Source of the DNA: DATAFF01 sp044870245
GTDB taxonomy: Bacteria > Pseudomonadota > Alphaproteobacteria > Rhizobiales > Aestuariivirgaceae
Direction of reading: 5' to 3'
Assembly: GCA_044870245.1 (NCBI GenBank)
Contig: JBIOYR010000016.1
Span: 18,058-82,057 of the forward strand
Length of the DNA: 64,000 nt
Position numbers and translations under genes: made by a program. This document shows positions 51,387-59,900 of the stretch, piece by piece; position 1 is the first letter of the stretch, and every line of letters starts with the position of its first letter. Under the pieces are notes generated by a model, which saw nothing but the letters and a program-made list of their open reading frames with translations, was not told the DNA's origin and did no database searches.

Positions 51387-52784
51387 TTACAACGCCTTGA
51401 TGATGCTCTCCACCATCTTCTTGGCATCGCCGAGAAGCATCATCGTGTTGTCGCGGTAGAACAGGCTGTTGTCGATGCCGGCATAGCCCGAGGCCAGCGA
51501 GCGCTTGACGAACATCACGGTCTTGGCCTTCCAGACCTCGAGCACCGGCATGCCGTAGATCGGCGATTGCGGATCCTCCTTGGCCGCCGGGTTGGTGACG
51601 TCATTGGCGCCGATGACGAAGACGATGTCGGTGTTGGCGAATTCCGAGTTGATGTCCTCGAGCTCGAAGACCTCGTCATAGGGGACATTGGCCTCGGCGA
51701 GCAGCACGTTCATGTGGCCCGGCATGCGGCCGGCAACCGGATGGATGGCGTATTTGACGCTCACCCCCTTGCTCTTGAGGTGGTCGGCGAGCTCGCGCAG
51801 CGCATGCTGGGCCTGGGCGACCGCCATGCCATAGCCCGGCACGATGATGGCGGAGCCGGCATTGCCCATCATATAGGCGGCATCGTCGGCCGAGCCGAGC
51901 TTGACCGGCCGGTCGGCGCCGGCGCCCTGGGCCGGGCCTGCCACCTCGCCGCCGAAACCGCCGAGGATCACCGAGATGAAGGAGCGGTTCATCCCTCTGC
52001 ACATGATGTAGGAGAGGATGGCGCCGGAGGAGCCGACGAGGGCGCCGGTGACGATCAGCGCCGTGTTCTGGAGCGTGAAGCCGATGCCCGCGGCCGCCCA
52101 GCCGGAATAGGAGTTGAGCATCGACACCACCACCGGCATGTCGGCGCCGCCGATCGGAATGATGATGAGGACGCCGATCGCGAAGGCGAGGAGCACGATC
52201 AGCCAGAACAGACCCGGGCTGCCGGTGCTGAGGAAGGCGATGATGAGCAGGACCAGCAGGATGCCGAGCGCCAGGTTGACGAGATGCTGGCCGCGGAACA
52301 CCACCGGGGCACCCGACACCAGCCCCTGCAGCTTGGTGAAGGCGACGATCGAGCCAGTGAAGGTGACGGCGCCGATGGCGGCGCCGAGAGCCATCTCGAC
52401 CAGGCTCGCGCGGTGGATATGGCCGACCTCACCAATGCCGAAGGCCTGCGGCGCGTAGAGAGCGGCGGCGGCCACGAACACCGCGGCAAGGCCGACCAGC
52501 GAATGGAAGGCGGCGACGAGCTGCGGCATGGCCGTCATGGCGATGCGACGGGCGATCACCGCGCCGACACCGCCGCCGAGCCCGAGGCCGATCAAGATCA
52601 TCAGGCTGGTCGAGACGCTGGCGGGCGGCACGGCGAGCAGCGTCGTCACGATGGCGATCGCCATGCCGGTCATGCCGAGAATGTTGCCGCGGCGCGAGGT
52701 TGCCGGATGCGACAGGCCGTTCAGCGCCAGGATGAACAGGACGCCGGAAACGAGATAGAGAAGCGCGATCAGGTTCGCCGACAT
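51387..52784 (-). CDS. pntB: NAD(P) transhydrogenase subunit beta
   Basis: 465 residues: about nine membrane helices (proton channel domain II) then the NADP(H)-binding domain III (IVPGYGMAVAQAQHALRELADHL, IHPVAGRMPGHMNVLLAEANVPYDEVFELEDINSEFANTDIVFVIGANDVTNPAAKEDPQSPIYGMPVLEVWKAKTVMFVKRSLASGYAG). It uses the proton gradient to make NADPH from NADH. Last gene of the pntAA-pntAB-pntB operon. Confidence 0.97.
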   Translation of the reverse strand: MSANLIALLYLVSGVLFILALNGLSHPATSRRGNILGMTGMAIAIVTTLLAVPPASVSTSLMILIGLGLGGGVGAVIARRIAMTAMPQLVAAFHSLVGLAAVFVAAAALYAPQAFGIGEVGHIHRASLVEMALGAAIGAVTFTGSIVAFTKLQGLVSGAPVVFRGQHLVNLALGILLVLLIIAFLSTGSPGLFWLIVLLAFAIGVLIIIPIGGADMPVVVSMLNSYSGWAAAGIGFTLQNTALIVTGALVGSSGAILSYIMCRGMNRSFISVILGGFGGEVAGPAQGAGADRPVKLGSADDAAYMMGNAGSAIIVPGYGMAVAQAQHALRELADHLKSKGVSVKYAIHPVAGRMPGHMNVLLAEANVPYDEVFELEDINSEFANTDIVFVIGANDVTNPAAKEDPQSPIYGMPVLEVWKAKTVMFVKRSLASGYAGIDNSLFYRDNTMMLLGDAKKMVESIIKAL

Positions 52785-52793
52785 CGCCTGCCC

Positions 52794-53237
52794 TCATCCC
52801 TTCCTGCGGTACATGCCGAGCATGCGCTGGGTGACGAGGAAGCCGCCGAAGATGTTGACGGAGGCCAGCACCAGCGCCAGGAAGCCGAAGGTGGCGGAGA
52901 CGCCCGAGGCGGAAGCGACGGCGGCCGATCCGATGGCGAGGAGCGCGCCGACGACGATCACCGAGGAGATGGCATTGGTGACCGACATCAGCGGCGTGTG
53001 AAGCGCCGGGGTGACCGACCACACCACGAAATAGCCGACGAATATCGCAAGCACGAAGATCGTCAATTGAAAGACGAAGGGATCGATGCCGGCAACCGCG
53101 GCGCCGGCACGGCCGGCTTCGCTGGCGATCAGCATGGCCTGATCGGCGAAGGTCTGGGCCTTTTCGGCCGCATTGCGTGCGGCTTCAGCGGCGATCTCGG
53201 CCTGGCGGGCCGCCTCGTCCACGGTCAATTGTGCCAT
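52794..53237 (-). CDS. pntAB: NAD(P) transhydrogenase subunit alpha, part 2
   Basis: 147 residues: an N-terminal Ala/Glu-rich helix, then FQLTIFVLAIFVGYFVVWSVTPALHTPLMSVTNAISSVIVVGALLA, the membrane part of the split alpha subunit found in Rhodospirillum-type transhydrogenases. It sits between pntAA and pntB. Confidence 0.95.
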   Translation of the reverse strand: MAQLTVDEAARQAEIAAEAARNAAEKAQTFADQAMLIASEAGRAGAAVAGIDPFVFQLTIFVLAIFVGYFVVWSVTPALHTPLMSVTNAISSVIVVGALLAIGSAAVASASGVSATFGFLALVLASVNIFGGFLVTQRMLGMYRRKG

Positions 53238-53250
53238 TTGGTGCTCCCCT

Positions 53251-54375
53251 TCAGGCAGCGGATTTCAGGGTGGAATGGACGATGTCCCCGTCGCGCGCTA
53301 TGGCGCAGCCGGCGATGACCTCGTCGTTCCAGTCGATGCTCACGCCGCCGTCCTTGATGACGAGATCGAGGAAGTTCTGCAGGTTTCTGGCATAGAGCGC
53401 CGAGGCGTTGCCAGCGAGGCTGGAGGCGGCGTTGGCCAGCCCGATGATGATGACACCATCATGCACCACCACATCGCCCGGTCGCGACAGCGGGCAGTTG
53501 CCGCCGCGCTCGACGGCGAGATCGACGATGATCGAGCCGGGCTTCATGGTCTCGACCATCTCGTTGGTCACGAGCACCGGCGCCGGGCGGCCGGGAATCA
53601 GGGCGGTGGTGATGACCACGTCCTGACCCTTGATGTGCTCCGCCACCAGGGCGGCCTGGCGCTGCTGATCCTCGCGCGACAGCTCGCGGGCGTAGCCGGC
53701 AGCCGTCGAGGCATCGGCGAGACCTTCGACGAAGACGAATTTCGCCCCGAGGCTCTGAACCTGCTCGCCAGCGGCGGCCCGCACGTCGGTGGCCGAGACG
53801 ACCGCGCCGAGGCGGCGGGCGGTGGCGATGGCCTGGAGCCCGGCGACGCCGGCACCCATGACAAAGACGCGGGCGGCAGGAACCGTGCCGGCGGCGGTCA
53901 TCATCATCGGAAAGGCGCGGGAGAAATGCGCCGCGGCATCGATCACGGCCTTGTAGCCGGCGAGATTGGCCTGCGAGGAGAGCACGTCCATCGACTGGGC
54001 GCGGGTGATGCGCGGCATCAGCTCCATGGCGAAGATGCTGGCGCCAGTCGCGGCGAGCGCCTTCATGGCGTCGCGATCGGCGAACGGATCCATCTGGCCG
54101 GCGACGACCGCGCCTTTTTTCAGAGCGGCGAGCATTGCGGCGGCCGGGCGCCTGACAGTCAGAACGATATCGGCATCGCGCAGCGCCGCTTCGGCGCTTG
54201 GCGCGATGGTGGCGCCGGCGGCGGCAAACTGGGCATCGGGGATGAAGGAGCCGCGCCCTGCCCCGGTTTCGACCGCGACGTCGGCGCCCTTGCGGACATA
54301 GGCCTTGACGGTATCCGGGGTCGCGGCCACGCGTGCCTCTCCCGGAGCCTGTTCGGCGGGAACAGCGATTTTCAT
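53251..54375 (-). CDS. pntAA: NAD(P) transhydrogenase subunit alpha, part 1 (NAD-binding)
   Basis: 374 residues. MKIAVPAEQAPGEARVAATPDTVKAYVRKGADVAVETGAG, MELMPRITRAQSMDVLSSQANLAGYKAV and the NAD-binding VMGAGVAGLQAIATARRLGAVVSATDVR identify the soluble domain I. EKVVE-type loop region reads VQSLGAKFVFVE. First enzyme gene of the operon, 18 bp after the short cox-IV-like gene. Confidence 0.97.
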   Translation of the reverse strand: MKIAVPAEQAPGEARVAATPDTVKAYVRKGADVAVETGAGRGSFIPDAQFAAAGATIAPSAEAALRDADIVLTVRRPAAAMLAALKKGAVVAGQMDPFADRDAMKALAATGASIFAMELMPRITRAQSMDVLSSQANLAGYKAVIDAAAHFSRAFPMMMTAAGTVPAARVFVMGAGVAGLQAIATARRLGAVVSATDVRAAAGEQVQSLGAKFVFVEGLADASTAAGYARELSREDQQRQAALVAEHIKGQDVVITTALIPGRPAPVLVTNEMVETMKPGSIIVDLAVERGGNCPLSRPGDVVVHDGVIIIGLANAASSLAGNASALYARNLQNFLDLVIKDGGVSIDWNDEVIAGCAIARDGDIVHSTLKSAA

Positions 54376-54393
54376 GAGCGGTGACCCGATGCT

Positions 54394-54690
54394 TCAGGAG
54401 ATGTTGATGGCGGTGACCAGGGCAAACAGCAGCAGAGTGGCGATGGAGAACAGCCATCCGCCGCGGGCGCTCATCACGTCGATGCCGATCGCGACCATGC
54501 CGGCAACCATGCCGAGAAAACCGAGAAAGACCGCGGCACCCTTGCCGAAGCCGAACATCACCAGCGCCACCAGGACGAAGGCGGCGGCGAGGCAAGCCAT
54601 CACGGCACCCTTGATGAACGCCTCATAGGTCGCGAGATGGGCGGCATAGTTCGGATCGTCGCTCCCCGTCGGTGTGAGCTCGTCAGCCAT
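54394..54690 (-). CDS. aa3-type cytochrome c oxidase subunit IV-like membrane protein
   Basis: 98 residues. DPNYAAHLATYEAFIKGAVMACLAAAFVLVAL matches the short bacterial aa3 oxidase subunit IV domain, and two further membrane helices follow (AAVFLGFLGMVAGMVAIGIDV, LFSIATLLLFALVTAI). Such proteins regularly precede pntAA in Hyphomicrobiales, so a role with transhydrogenase rather than oxidase is possible. The ATG MADELTP was chosen over an upstream extension. Confidence 0.82.
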   Translation of the reverse strand: MADELTPTGSDDPNYAAHLATYEAFIKGAVMACLAAAFVLVALVMFGFGKGAAVFLGFLGMVAGMVAIGIDVMSARGGWLFSIATLLLFALVTAINIS

Positions 54691-54809
54691 GGCGTAACCC
54701 CTCGCGACCCTTGGATTTTCGGCAACCATGCGTCATCGCTTCACTGGAAGCGCAGCAATCGTCGCATGTCAATGCGTCGGAATGGCCCCCGGTACGGAGC
54801 GAGGAAAAC

Positions 54810-54834
54810 AAAGCCCCGCTGAAGGCGGGGCTTT
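54810..54834 (-). terminator. intrinsic terminator
   Basis: A 10-bp perfect stem (AAAGCCCCGC / GCGGGGCTTT) with a 5-nt loop. On the minus strand it is followed by TGTTTTCC, on the plus strand by TTGGACC, so it best serves the minus-strand PemK/MazF-like gene upstream and insulates the pnt operon. Confidence 0.75.
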
Positions 54835-54965
54835 GGACCTGACAGTATCTAGGCTTCCCATGGCTTGTCATCACCGCTTGAGAGCCTGCCTAGCAAGCTA
54901 GGTCTTAATGCCCGACGACCGGGATACGAGACTAGAGATAAGGAAAGAAGCCGAACTTTGCAATC

Positions 54966-55352
54966 TCAATCAAGGCCTAGCCCGCACAATATAGCGTGCC
55001 GAACCCCTGCGAGGTCCTCCAATGATAGTGACGGATAGACGTATTGCCGTCGCCCAACCTTGAAAGGAGTAAGCCGATAGAGGCCAAGATTTAGCAACAT
55101 GTCAGCTTTCGCCCAGCACGGTAGATCATCAGCCTCGTCCGGATGATAGTTCTTGGATAGACGATAACAGAATGGAAGATTGTGCCTTGGCGGGGTTAGG
55201 CTGATTGGAACGATCGCAGCTATTTGGGATCTATAGGGAAGTCGGGGAGAGACGACAATAACAGGTCGCGGCTTGACCATTTCCGGTTCTTTGAAACCTG
55301 CAAAATTGCACACATAGACCTGCCCTGCTCGTGGAAAGGAAAGAAGCGCCAT
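54966..55352 (-). CDS. PemK/MazF-like protein, orphan
   Basis: 128 residues. FPRAGQVYVCNFAGFKEPEMVKPRPVIVVSPRLPYRSQIAAIVPISLTPPRHNLPFCYRL and WAKADMLLNLGLYRLTPFKVGRRQYVYPSLSLEDLAGVRHAIL follow the MazF/PemK SH3-like barrel pattern (G.VY.C.F, KPRPVIVVS, ...VPIS.T). MazF proteins are ribosome-independent mRNA endonucleases. No antitoxin gene is adjacent on either side. The sequence is clearly poorer in GC than everything around it (one 60-bp line counted at 28 G+C), suggesting transfer. A GTG seven codons upstream is an alternative start. Confidence 0.7.
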   Translation of the reverse strand: MALLSFPRAGQVYVCNFAGFKEPEMVKPRPVIVVSPRLPYRSQIAAIVPISLTPPRHNLPFCYRLSKNYHPDEADDLPCWAKADMLLNLGLYRLTPFKVGRRQYVYPSLSLEDLAGVRHAILCGLGLD

Positions 55353-55484
55353 CGAATCTGTTCTGACAATCACTCAAGTCGCTGTCCCACGAATCCGTCT
55401 TGCGACGGTTCGACCCAGTTCCATAATGATGCGGGGAAGTAGAGGCAACTAACGTTCTGTTATGTATGCATTACGACGAGAAAT

Positions 55485-56846
55485 CTACATGCCGGCAATC
55501 CCCACCCTCGCCAGGCTTGCCTCCTGCCGTGCCTTCACCGCGGCGATGTCGAAATGCTCCAGCGCCTCATTGAACAGGCGGTGGAAATTGAGCTCGGCGC
55601 GCAGGTGGATGAAGACACCGCCAAGGCCGATGGCGGCGCGGTCCATGAAGACGAATTCGCGCGGCACGCGGACCGGTCCCTTCTCCTTCAGGGCGCGGTG
55701 CACCTCAAAGGCCTGCCGGCGACCATATTGGGCGGGCGAGACGCCATCGGCGATCGAGCGCACCCGGTCCTCGAGCAGCGGCCCATAGATGAAGCGGGCC
55801 CAGATGTTGAGGATGTCGATCAGCTCGTCGTTTAGCCCCTTGAAGCCCCAGGTCTCGTAGGCGCCGACGACGCGACTGCGGTCATCGTGCAGGAGACCGC
55901 GATAGAGCTCGACGACACCCTCGACGAATTGCGCGGGGAAGATGCGGATGCAGCCGAAGTCGAGAAGGTTGAGACCGACGGGGCGACCCTCATCGTCAAG
56001 CCGGGCGCTGTAATTGCCGAGGTGGGGATCACCATGGATCACCGCATGGCTGCAAAATGGCCGCCACCAGGCCTTGAACATGGCGCGGGCCAGAACATTC
56101 CGCTCATCGAGGGTGTGCTCCTTGAAGGTGGTGAGGCGGCGGCCTTCGAGCCAGCCCATCGTCAGGAGGCGGCGGGTCGACAGCGCATCATGGACCTGCG
56201 GCACGACGATGTCGGGCGCCCCGGCGAGCACGTCCTGATAGAGGCGGATGGCCCTCGCCTCGCGATCGTAATCGAGCTCCTCGCGCAGCCGCGCGGCGAT
56301 CTCCTCGGCGATCTCGGTGGTGTCGATCGCCGGATCCATGCGGCGATGGAGCGAGAACAGCAGCTGAAGCTGGCGAAGGTCGGCCTCGACCGCCGAGGCC
56401 ATGTCGGGATATTGCAGCTTCACCGCCAGAGGCTCGCCATCGAGCGAAATGGCACGATGGACCTGGCCGAGCGAGGCGGCGGCCGCCGCCTCCCGGTCGA
56501 AGCGCAGGAAATGCGCCTCCCAGTCGGGGCCGAGCTCCGCCGCCATGCGACGGCGGACGAAGGGCCAACCCATCGGCGGCGCGTGGCTCTGCAGCTTGGC
56601 GAGCTCCTCGGCATATTCCGCGGGAAGCAGATCGGGGATGGTGGCCATGAGCTGGGCCACCTTCATCAGTGGACCCTTCAGCGAGCCCAGGGCACGACTC
56701 AGCAGCTTTGCCTCGGCCTCGAAGTCGCGGTCCGACGACATCAGCCGGCCGGCGGCAACGCGCGCCACCGCCGTTCCCATGCCGGCGCCGACCCGGGCAT
56801 AGCGCGACAGCTGACCGGCAATGCTCGGCTCGTCGCGACCCTTCAT
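55485..56846 (-). CDS. ABC1/UbiB-family atypical kinase
   Basis: 453 residues. LGSLKGPLMKVAQLMATIPDLLPAEYAEELAKLQSHAPPM carries the KxGQ-type motif as KVAQ, then the Ala-rich loop AAAAASLGQVHRA in place of a P-loop, VKLQYPDM with the Lys, HGDPHLGNY and the DFG (LLDFGCIR). ABC1 kinases support ubiquinone synthesis and lipid metabolism, with ATPase rather than protein kinase activity. It overlaps the DUF3445 gene by 4 nt (ATGA). KVAQ instead of KxGQ appears to define a subgroup rather than a defect. Confidence 0.9.
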   Translation of the reverse strand: MKGRDEPSIAGQLSRYARVGAGMGTAVARVAAGRLMSSDRDFEAEAKLLSRALGSLKGPLMKVAQLMATIPDLLPAEYAEELAKLQSHAPPMGWPFVRRRMAAELGPDWEAHFLRFDREAAAAASLGQVHRAISLDGEPLAVKLQYPDMASAVEADLRQLQLLFSLHRRMDPAIDTTEIAEEIAARLREELDYDREARAIRLYQDVLAGAPDIVVPQVHDALSTRRLLTMGWLEGRRLTTFKEHTLDERNVLARAMFKAWWRPFCSHAVIHGDPHLGNYSARLDDEGRPVGLNLLDFGCIRIFPAQFVEGVVELYRGLLHDDRSRVVGAYETWGFKGLNDELIDILNIWARFIYGPLLEDRVRSIADGVSPAQYGRRQAFEVHRALKEKGPVRVPREFVFMDRAAIGLGGVFIHLRAELNFHRLFNEALEHFDIAAVKARQEASLARVGIAGM

Positions 56847-57748
56847 GCCGCAGCCGTCTCGTAGCGGGTCAGCGCCTCGACCAGCAGGTCGCGGGATTCG
56901 ACAAGGCCCTTATAGGCGAGCTGTGCGGTGTCGAGCATCTGGAGCTGGGACCTCAGGCCCTGCGCCAGCCGCGGTCCCTCGGGATGGCGCCCAAGCGCCG
57001 CCAGGGGATCGAGCAGCACCTTGATGGTGAAGAGAATATAGCCGGTGTCGGGGAGCTTGCGCAGGGTCTGGCGCTCGACGCGGATGAAGCAATTGGCATC
57101 GGCGACCACGCCTTCGGCGAGCCAGATCCGCGGGCCGGGACGGCGGCGCGGCGCGTAGAGCTCCGGACTGTCATAGATCGACCAGTTCAGGCGCCAGACC
57201 GGGCGCTCGACCTGAAGATTGTCGAAGATGCGCAGCAGCCGCGGCCCGATATGCTCGGCATAGCCCGGCACCGGCTTGTGAATCCCGTCCATGTCGCGGC
57301 CGAACTTCTCGGCCAGCACCCAGGTCGAGGGAAAGCACAGCGAGGCAGCGGCGAGCTGCCAGCCGGTGTCGCCGCGCACCATCAGCACCAGATCCTCCTG
57401 GACGAGGCGGGAGGCACATTCGAGCGGCGCCTCCTGGGGATTGCCGACCTCGACGCTCACCCCCGCCGGAACGATGTGAATGCGGCTGCCGTCGCGGCGA
57501 TAGACACCGGGATGGGCGCGCGGCAGATGCTCGATCAGCAGCGCCAGCACCTCCTGCTGGGCCGGGCGCGAGGCGGGGCGCTCGGCATAGACCTCGGCAT
57601 GGCGTTCCGCGAGCAGCCGCTCCTTCTCGACGAGCTCGCCGGCGAGATGCTCGTCAGGCTCGATCCATTCGGCGAGGTCGAGCGCCTTCAGGCCGATCGC
57701 CATGGGCGGATTGGCGCTGCCATAGGGGGCGTGCCGAAGCTCAGCCAT
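56843..57748 (-). CDS. DUF3445, heme-dependent oxidative N-demethylase alpha-like
   Basis: 301 residues. MAIGLKALDLAEWIEPDEHLAGELVEKERLLAERHAEVYAE, LVQEDLVLMVRGDTGWQLAAASLCFPSTWVLAEKFGRDMDGIHKPVPGY and RLNWSIYDSPELY are DUF3445 signatures. The characterised relative is the alpha subunit of heme-dependent oxidative N-demethylase (HODM), which demethylates secondary amines. The beta/gamma/delta subunits of HODM are not in the neighbourhood. It overlaps pepF upstream (8 nt) and the ABC1 kinase downstream (4 nt), which suggests a shared function not obvious from the families. Confidence 0.87.
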   Translation of the reverse strand: MAELRHAPYGSANPPMAIGLKALDLAEWIEPDEHLAGELVEKERLLAERHAEVYAERPASRPAQQEVLALLIEHLPRAHPGVYRRDGSRIHIVPAGVSVEVGNPQEAPLECASRLVQEDLVLMVRGDTGWQLAAASLCFPSTWVLAEKFGRDMDGIHKPVPGYAEHIGPRLLRIFDNLQVERPVWRLNWSIYDSPELYAPRRRPGPRIWLAEGVVADANCFIRVERQTLRKLPDTGYILFTIKVLLDPLAALGRHPEGPRLAQGLRSQLQMLDTAQLAYKGLVESRDLLVEALTRYETAAA

Positions 57749-59558
57749 CGTGCTTGTTCTCGATCGCCTCGATATTGTCGATCATGCCTTGGATGACGCC
57801 AAGCCCGAGCTGCCAGAAATCGGAATCGGCGGCATCGAGGCCGAAGGGCTTGAGAAGCTCGGCATGATGCTTGCTGCCGCCAGCCCGCAAAAGATCGAAA
57901 TATTTTTCGGCGAAGCCGGCCTCCGCCTTCTGGTAGCGAGCATAGAGCGAGTTCACCAGGCAGTCACCGAAAGCATAGGCATAGACATAGAAGGGCGAAT
58001 GAATGAAGTGAGGGATGTAGGACCAGAAGACCTGGTAGCCCTCCTTGAATTCGATGGCAGGCCCGAGGCTTTCGGCCTGGATCTCGTACCAGATCTCGCC
58101 GAGGCGCGCGGCGGTGAGCTCACCGGATTTGCGCTCCTCATGCACGCGGCGCTCGAATTCATAGAAGGCGATCTGCCGGACAACGGTGTTGAGCATGTCC
58201 TCGACCTTGGCGGCAAGCAGCGCCTTGCGCTTGCGTGGGTCAGTCGTCTGCTTGAGCAGTGCCTGGAAGGTCAGCATCTCGCCGAACACCGAGGCGGTCT
58301 CGGCAAGGGTCAAGGGGGTCGGCGCCATCAGCGCCCCCTGCCCCGCCGCCAGCACCTGATGAACGCCGTGACCGAGCTCATGGGCAAGCGTCATGACGTC
58401 CCTGATCTTGCCCTGATAGTTCAACAGCACATAGGGATGGGCCGACGGCACGGTCGGATGGGAGAACGCACCCGGCGACTTGCCAGGCCGCACCGGGGCG
58501 TCGATCCAGCGGCCGTCGAAAAAGCCGCGAGCGATGTCGGCCATTTGCGGGGCGAAGCCGGCATAGGCGTCGAGCACCAGCTCCTTCGCGCGATTCCACG
58601 GCACGATGTCGATGTCCTCGTCGGGCAGCGGGGCATTGCGGTCCCAATGGGCGAGGCGTTCCTTGCCGAGCCAGCGCGCCTTCATCGCATAATAGCGGTG
58701 GGATAGTCGCGGATAGGCGGCGCGCACCGCCGCGACCAGCGCCTCGACGACCTTGCCCTCGACGCGGTTGGCGAGGTGGCGGGCGTCGGCGACGTCCTTG
58801 AAGCTGCGCCAGCGGTCGGAGATCTCCTTGTCCTTGGCAAGGGTGTTGGTGATCAGGGTGAACAGGCGGATGTTGTCGCCAAGCGTCGTGGCAATGGCTG
58901 CAGCGCCGGCCTTGCGCTTGGCCTCGTCGCGATTGACCAGCAGGTTCAGCGTCGGCTCGAGCGACAGCTCCTTGCCGTCGACAGTGAACTTCAGCGCCGC
59001 CATGGTCTCGTCGAACAGGCGGTTCCAGGCGGTCCAGCCGGTCAGTGATTTCTCGTGGAACAGCTCCTCGATGCGATCCTCGAGCTGATGCGGCCGCTCC
59101 TTCCTGAGGTCGTCGAGCCACGGGCGGTAATGGGCAAGCGCTTTGACCTTCAGCGCCTTGTCGAGGTCCTTGTCGTCGATCCGGTTGAGCTCGAGCTCGA
59201 AGAAGATCAGCCGGGTGGTCAGGTCGTTGAGCTTCTGGTTGATGTCGCCGTAGAATTTCTGGCGGGCGGCGTCGGTGGTGTCGCCGACATAATGGAGGGT
59301 GGCATAGGAACCGATCCGCCCGAGAAGGTCGGAGAGCGCCTCATAGTCGGCGATGGCGGCCGCCAGCTCCCCGCCGGACAGGCCGGCCAGCCGCCCTCGC
59401 CAGTTCCCGGCAAAGTCCCTGGTGTCGCGGTCGGCGCGCTCGAGATCCTGGCGCAGCAGCGGTGAATCAGGCGCCGGGTAGAGGTCGGCAAGGTTCCATT
59501 CGGGAAGAGCGCCGAGCTCGGTGCGGTCGGACTGTCGCTTTGCGGCGGATCGGGGCAT
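57741..59558 (-). CDS. pepF: oligoendopeptidase F-family metallopeptidase (M3B)
   Basis: 605 residues. ALPEWNLADLYPAPDSPLLRQDLERADRD at the N-terminus, the zinc motif LAHELGHGVHQVLA (HExxH), then ETASVFGEM and FWSYIPHFIHSPFYVYAYAFGDCLV identify M3B oligoendopeptidase. It degrades cytosolic peptides. The ATG (MPRSAAKRQSD) was chosen; an upstream ATG (MTPYLGPPE) is possible. First gene of the overlapping pepF-DUF3445-ABC1 unit. Confidence 0.95.
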   Translation of the reverse strand: MPRSAAKRQSDRTELGALPEWNLADLYPAPDSPLLRQDLERADRDTRDFAGNWRGRLAGLSGGELAAAIADYEALSDLLGRIGSYATLHYVGDTTDAARQKFYGDINQKLNDLTTRLIFFELELNRIDDKDLDKALKVKALAHYRPWLDDLRKERPHQLEDRIEELFHEKSLTGWTAWNRLFDETMAALKFTVDGKELSLEPTLNLLVNRDEAKRKAGAAAIATTLGDNIRLFTLITNTLAKDKEISDRWRSFKDVADARHLANRVEGKVVEALVAAVRAAYPRLSHRYYAMKARWLGKERLAHWDRNAPLPDEDIDIVPWNRAKELVLDAYAGFAPQMADIARGFFDGRWIDAPVRPGKSPGAFSHPTVPSAHPYVLLNYQGKIRDVMTLAHELGHGVHQVLAAGQGALMAPTPLTLAETASVFGEMLTFQALLKQTTDPRKRKALLAAKVEDMLNTVVRQIAFYEFERRVHEERKSGELTAARLGEIWYEIQAESLGPAIEFKEGYQVFWSYIPHFIHSPFYVYAYAFGDCLVNSLYARYQKAEAGFAEKYFDLLRAGGSKHHAELLKPFGLDAADSDFWQLGLGVIQGMIDNIEAIENKHDG

Positions 59559-59676
59559 GAGGCTCTCGGAGGTTGATTCTGGTGGCCCGAGATATGGCGT
59601 CATGACCCCGGGAAAGTCCACATCATCCGTGGCCGCTGCCGTCCCGCTTGTTCGCGCATGGCTGGCATAACGCTGC

Positions 59677-59799
59677 TGCAATGCAGCATGGTGAAGCCGC
59701 GCCAAAGGCCGTCCTGGAAGGCCGGGAATCAGCGGAACGGTGGTGTCCTGTCGCAGTTTGCACGCAGCCCTTGAAATTCGTGCGCTGCAGTGCAACATA
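59677..59799 (+). promoter_or_regulatory. putative sRNA promoter with TGC-N3-GCA boxes
   Basis: TTGAAA (59771-59776), a 17-bp spacer and AACATA (59794-59799) form a plausible promoter. The palindrome TGC-N3-GCA occurs at 59677-59685 (within a larger TGCTGCAATGCAGCA) and at 59786-59794 (overlapping the -10). I recall this motif as the AniA/PhaR site that controls mmgR in Sinorhizobium; that should be verified. Confidence 0.55.
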
Positions 59800-59800
59800 G

Positions 59801-59896
59801 GTGCTGCGGAACGGGGTTTCGCCCCTTCCGCAGCCCTTCCTGGGCGTTTCCTCCCTAGACTTGGGCCGCCGGCAACAACCGAGCGGCCCCTTTTTT
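59801..59896 (+). ncRNA. mmgR: small RNA, MmgR / alpha-r8 (Rfam suhB) like
   Basis: This intergenic stretch between two minus-strand genes encodes, on the plus strand, a 13-bp hairpin (GCTGCGGAA with GGGG, loop TTTCG, and their complements), an unpaired conserved-looking core TTTCCTCCCTAGACTTG, and a strong terminator hairpin with a T-run. The core and terminator match what I remember of the alpha-r8 family, whose founder MmgR limits polyhydroxybutyrate accumulation in Sinorhizobium meliloti. CCTCCCT can pair with Shine-Dalgarno sequences. The 5' end is estimated from the promoter. A covariance-model search with the Rfam suhB model would decide. Confidence 0.75.
59863..59896 (+). terminator. 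intrinsic terminator of the MmgR-like sRNA
   Basis: Stem GGGCCGC / GCGGCCC with a 13-nt loop that can pair further (CGG/CCG), followed by CTTTTTT. It points in the plus direction, where no protein gene ends. Confidence 0.9.
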
Positions 59897-59900
59897 GAGC

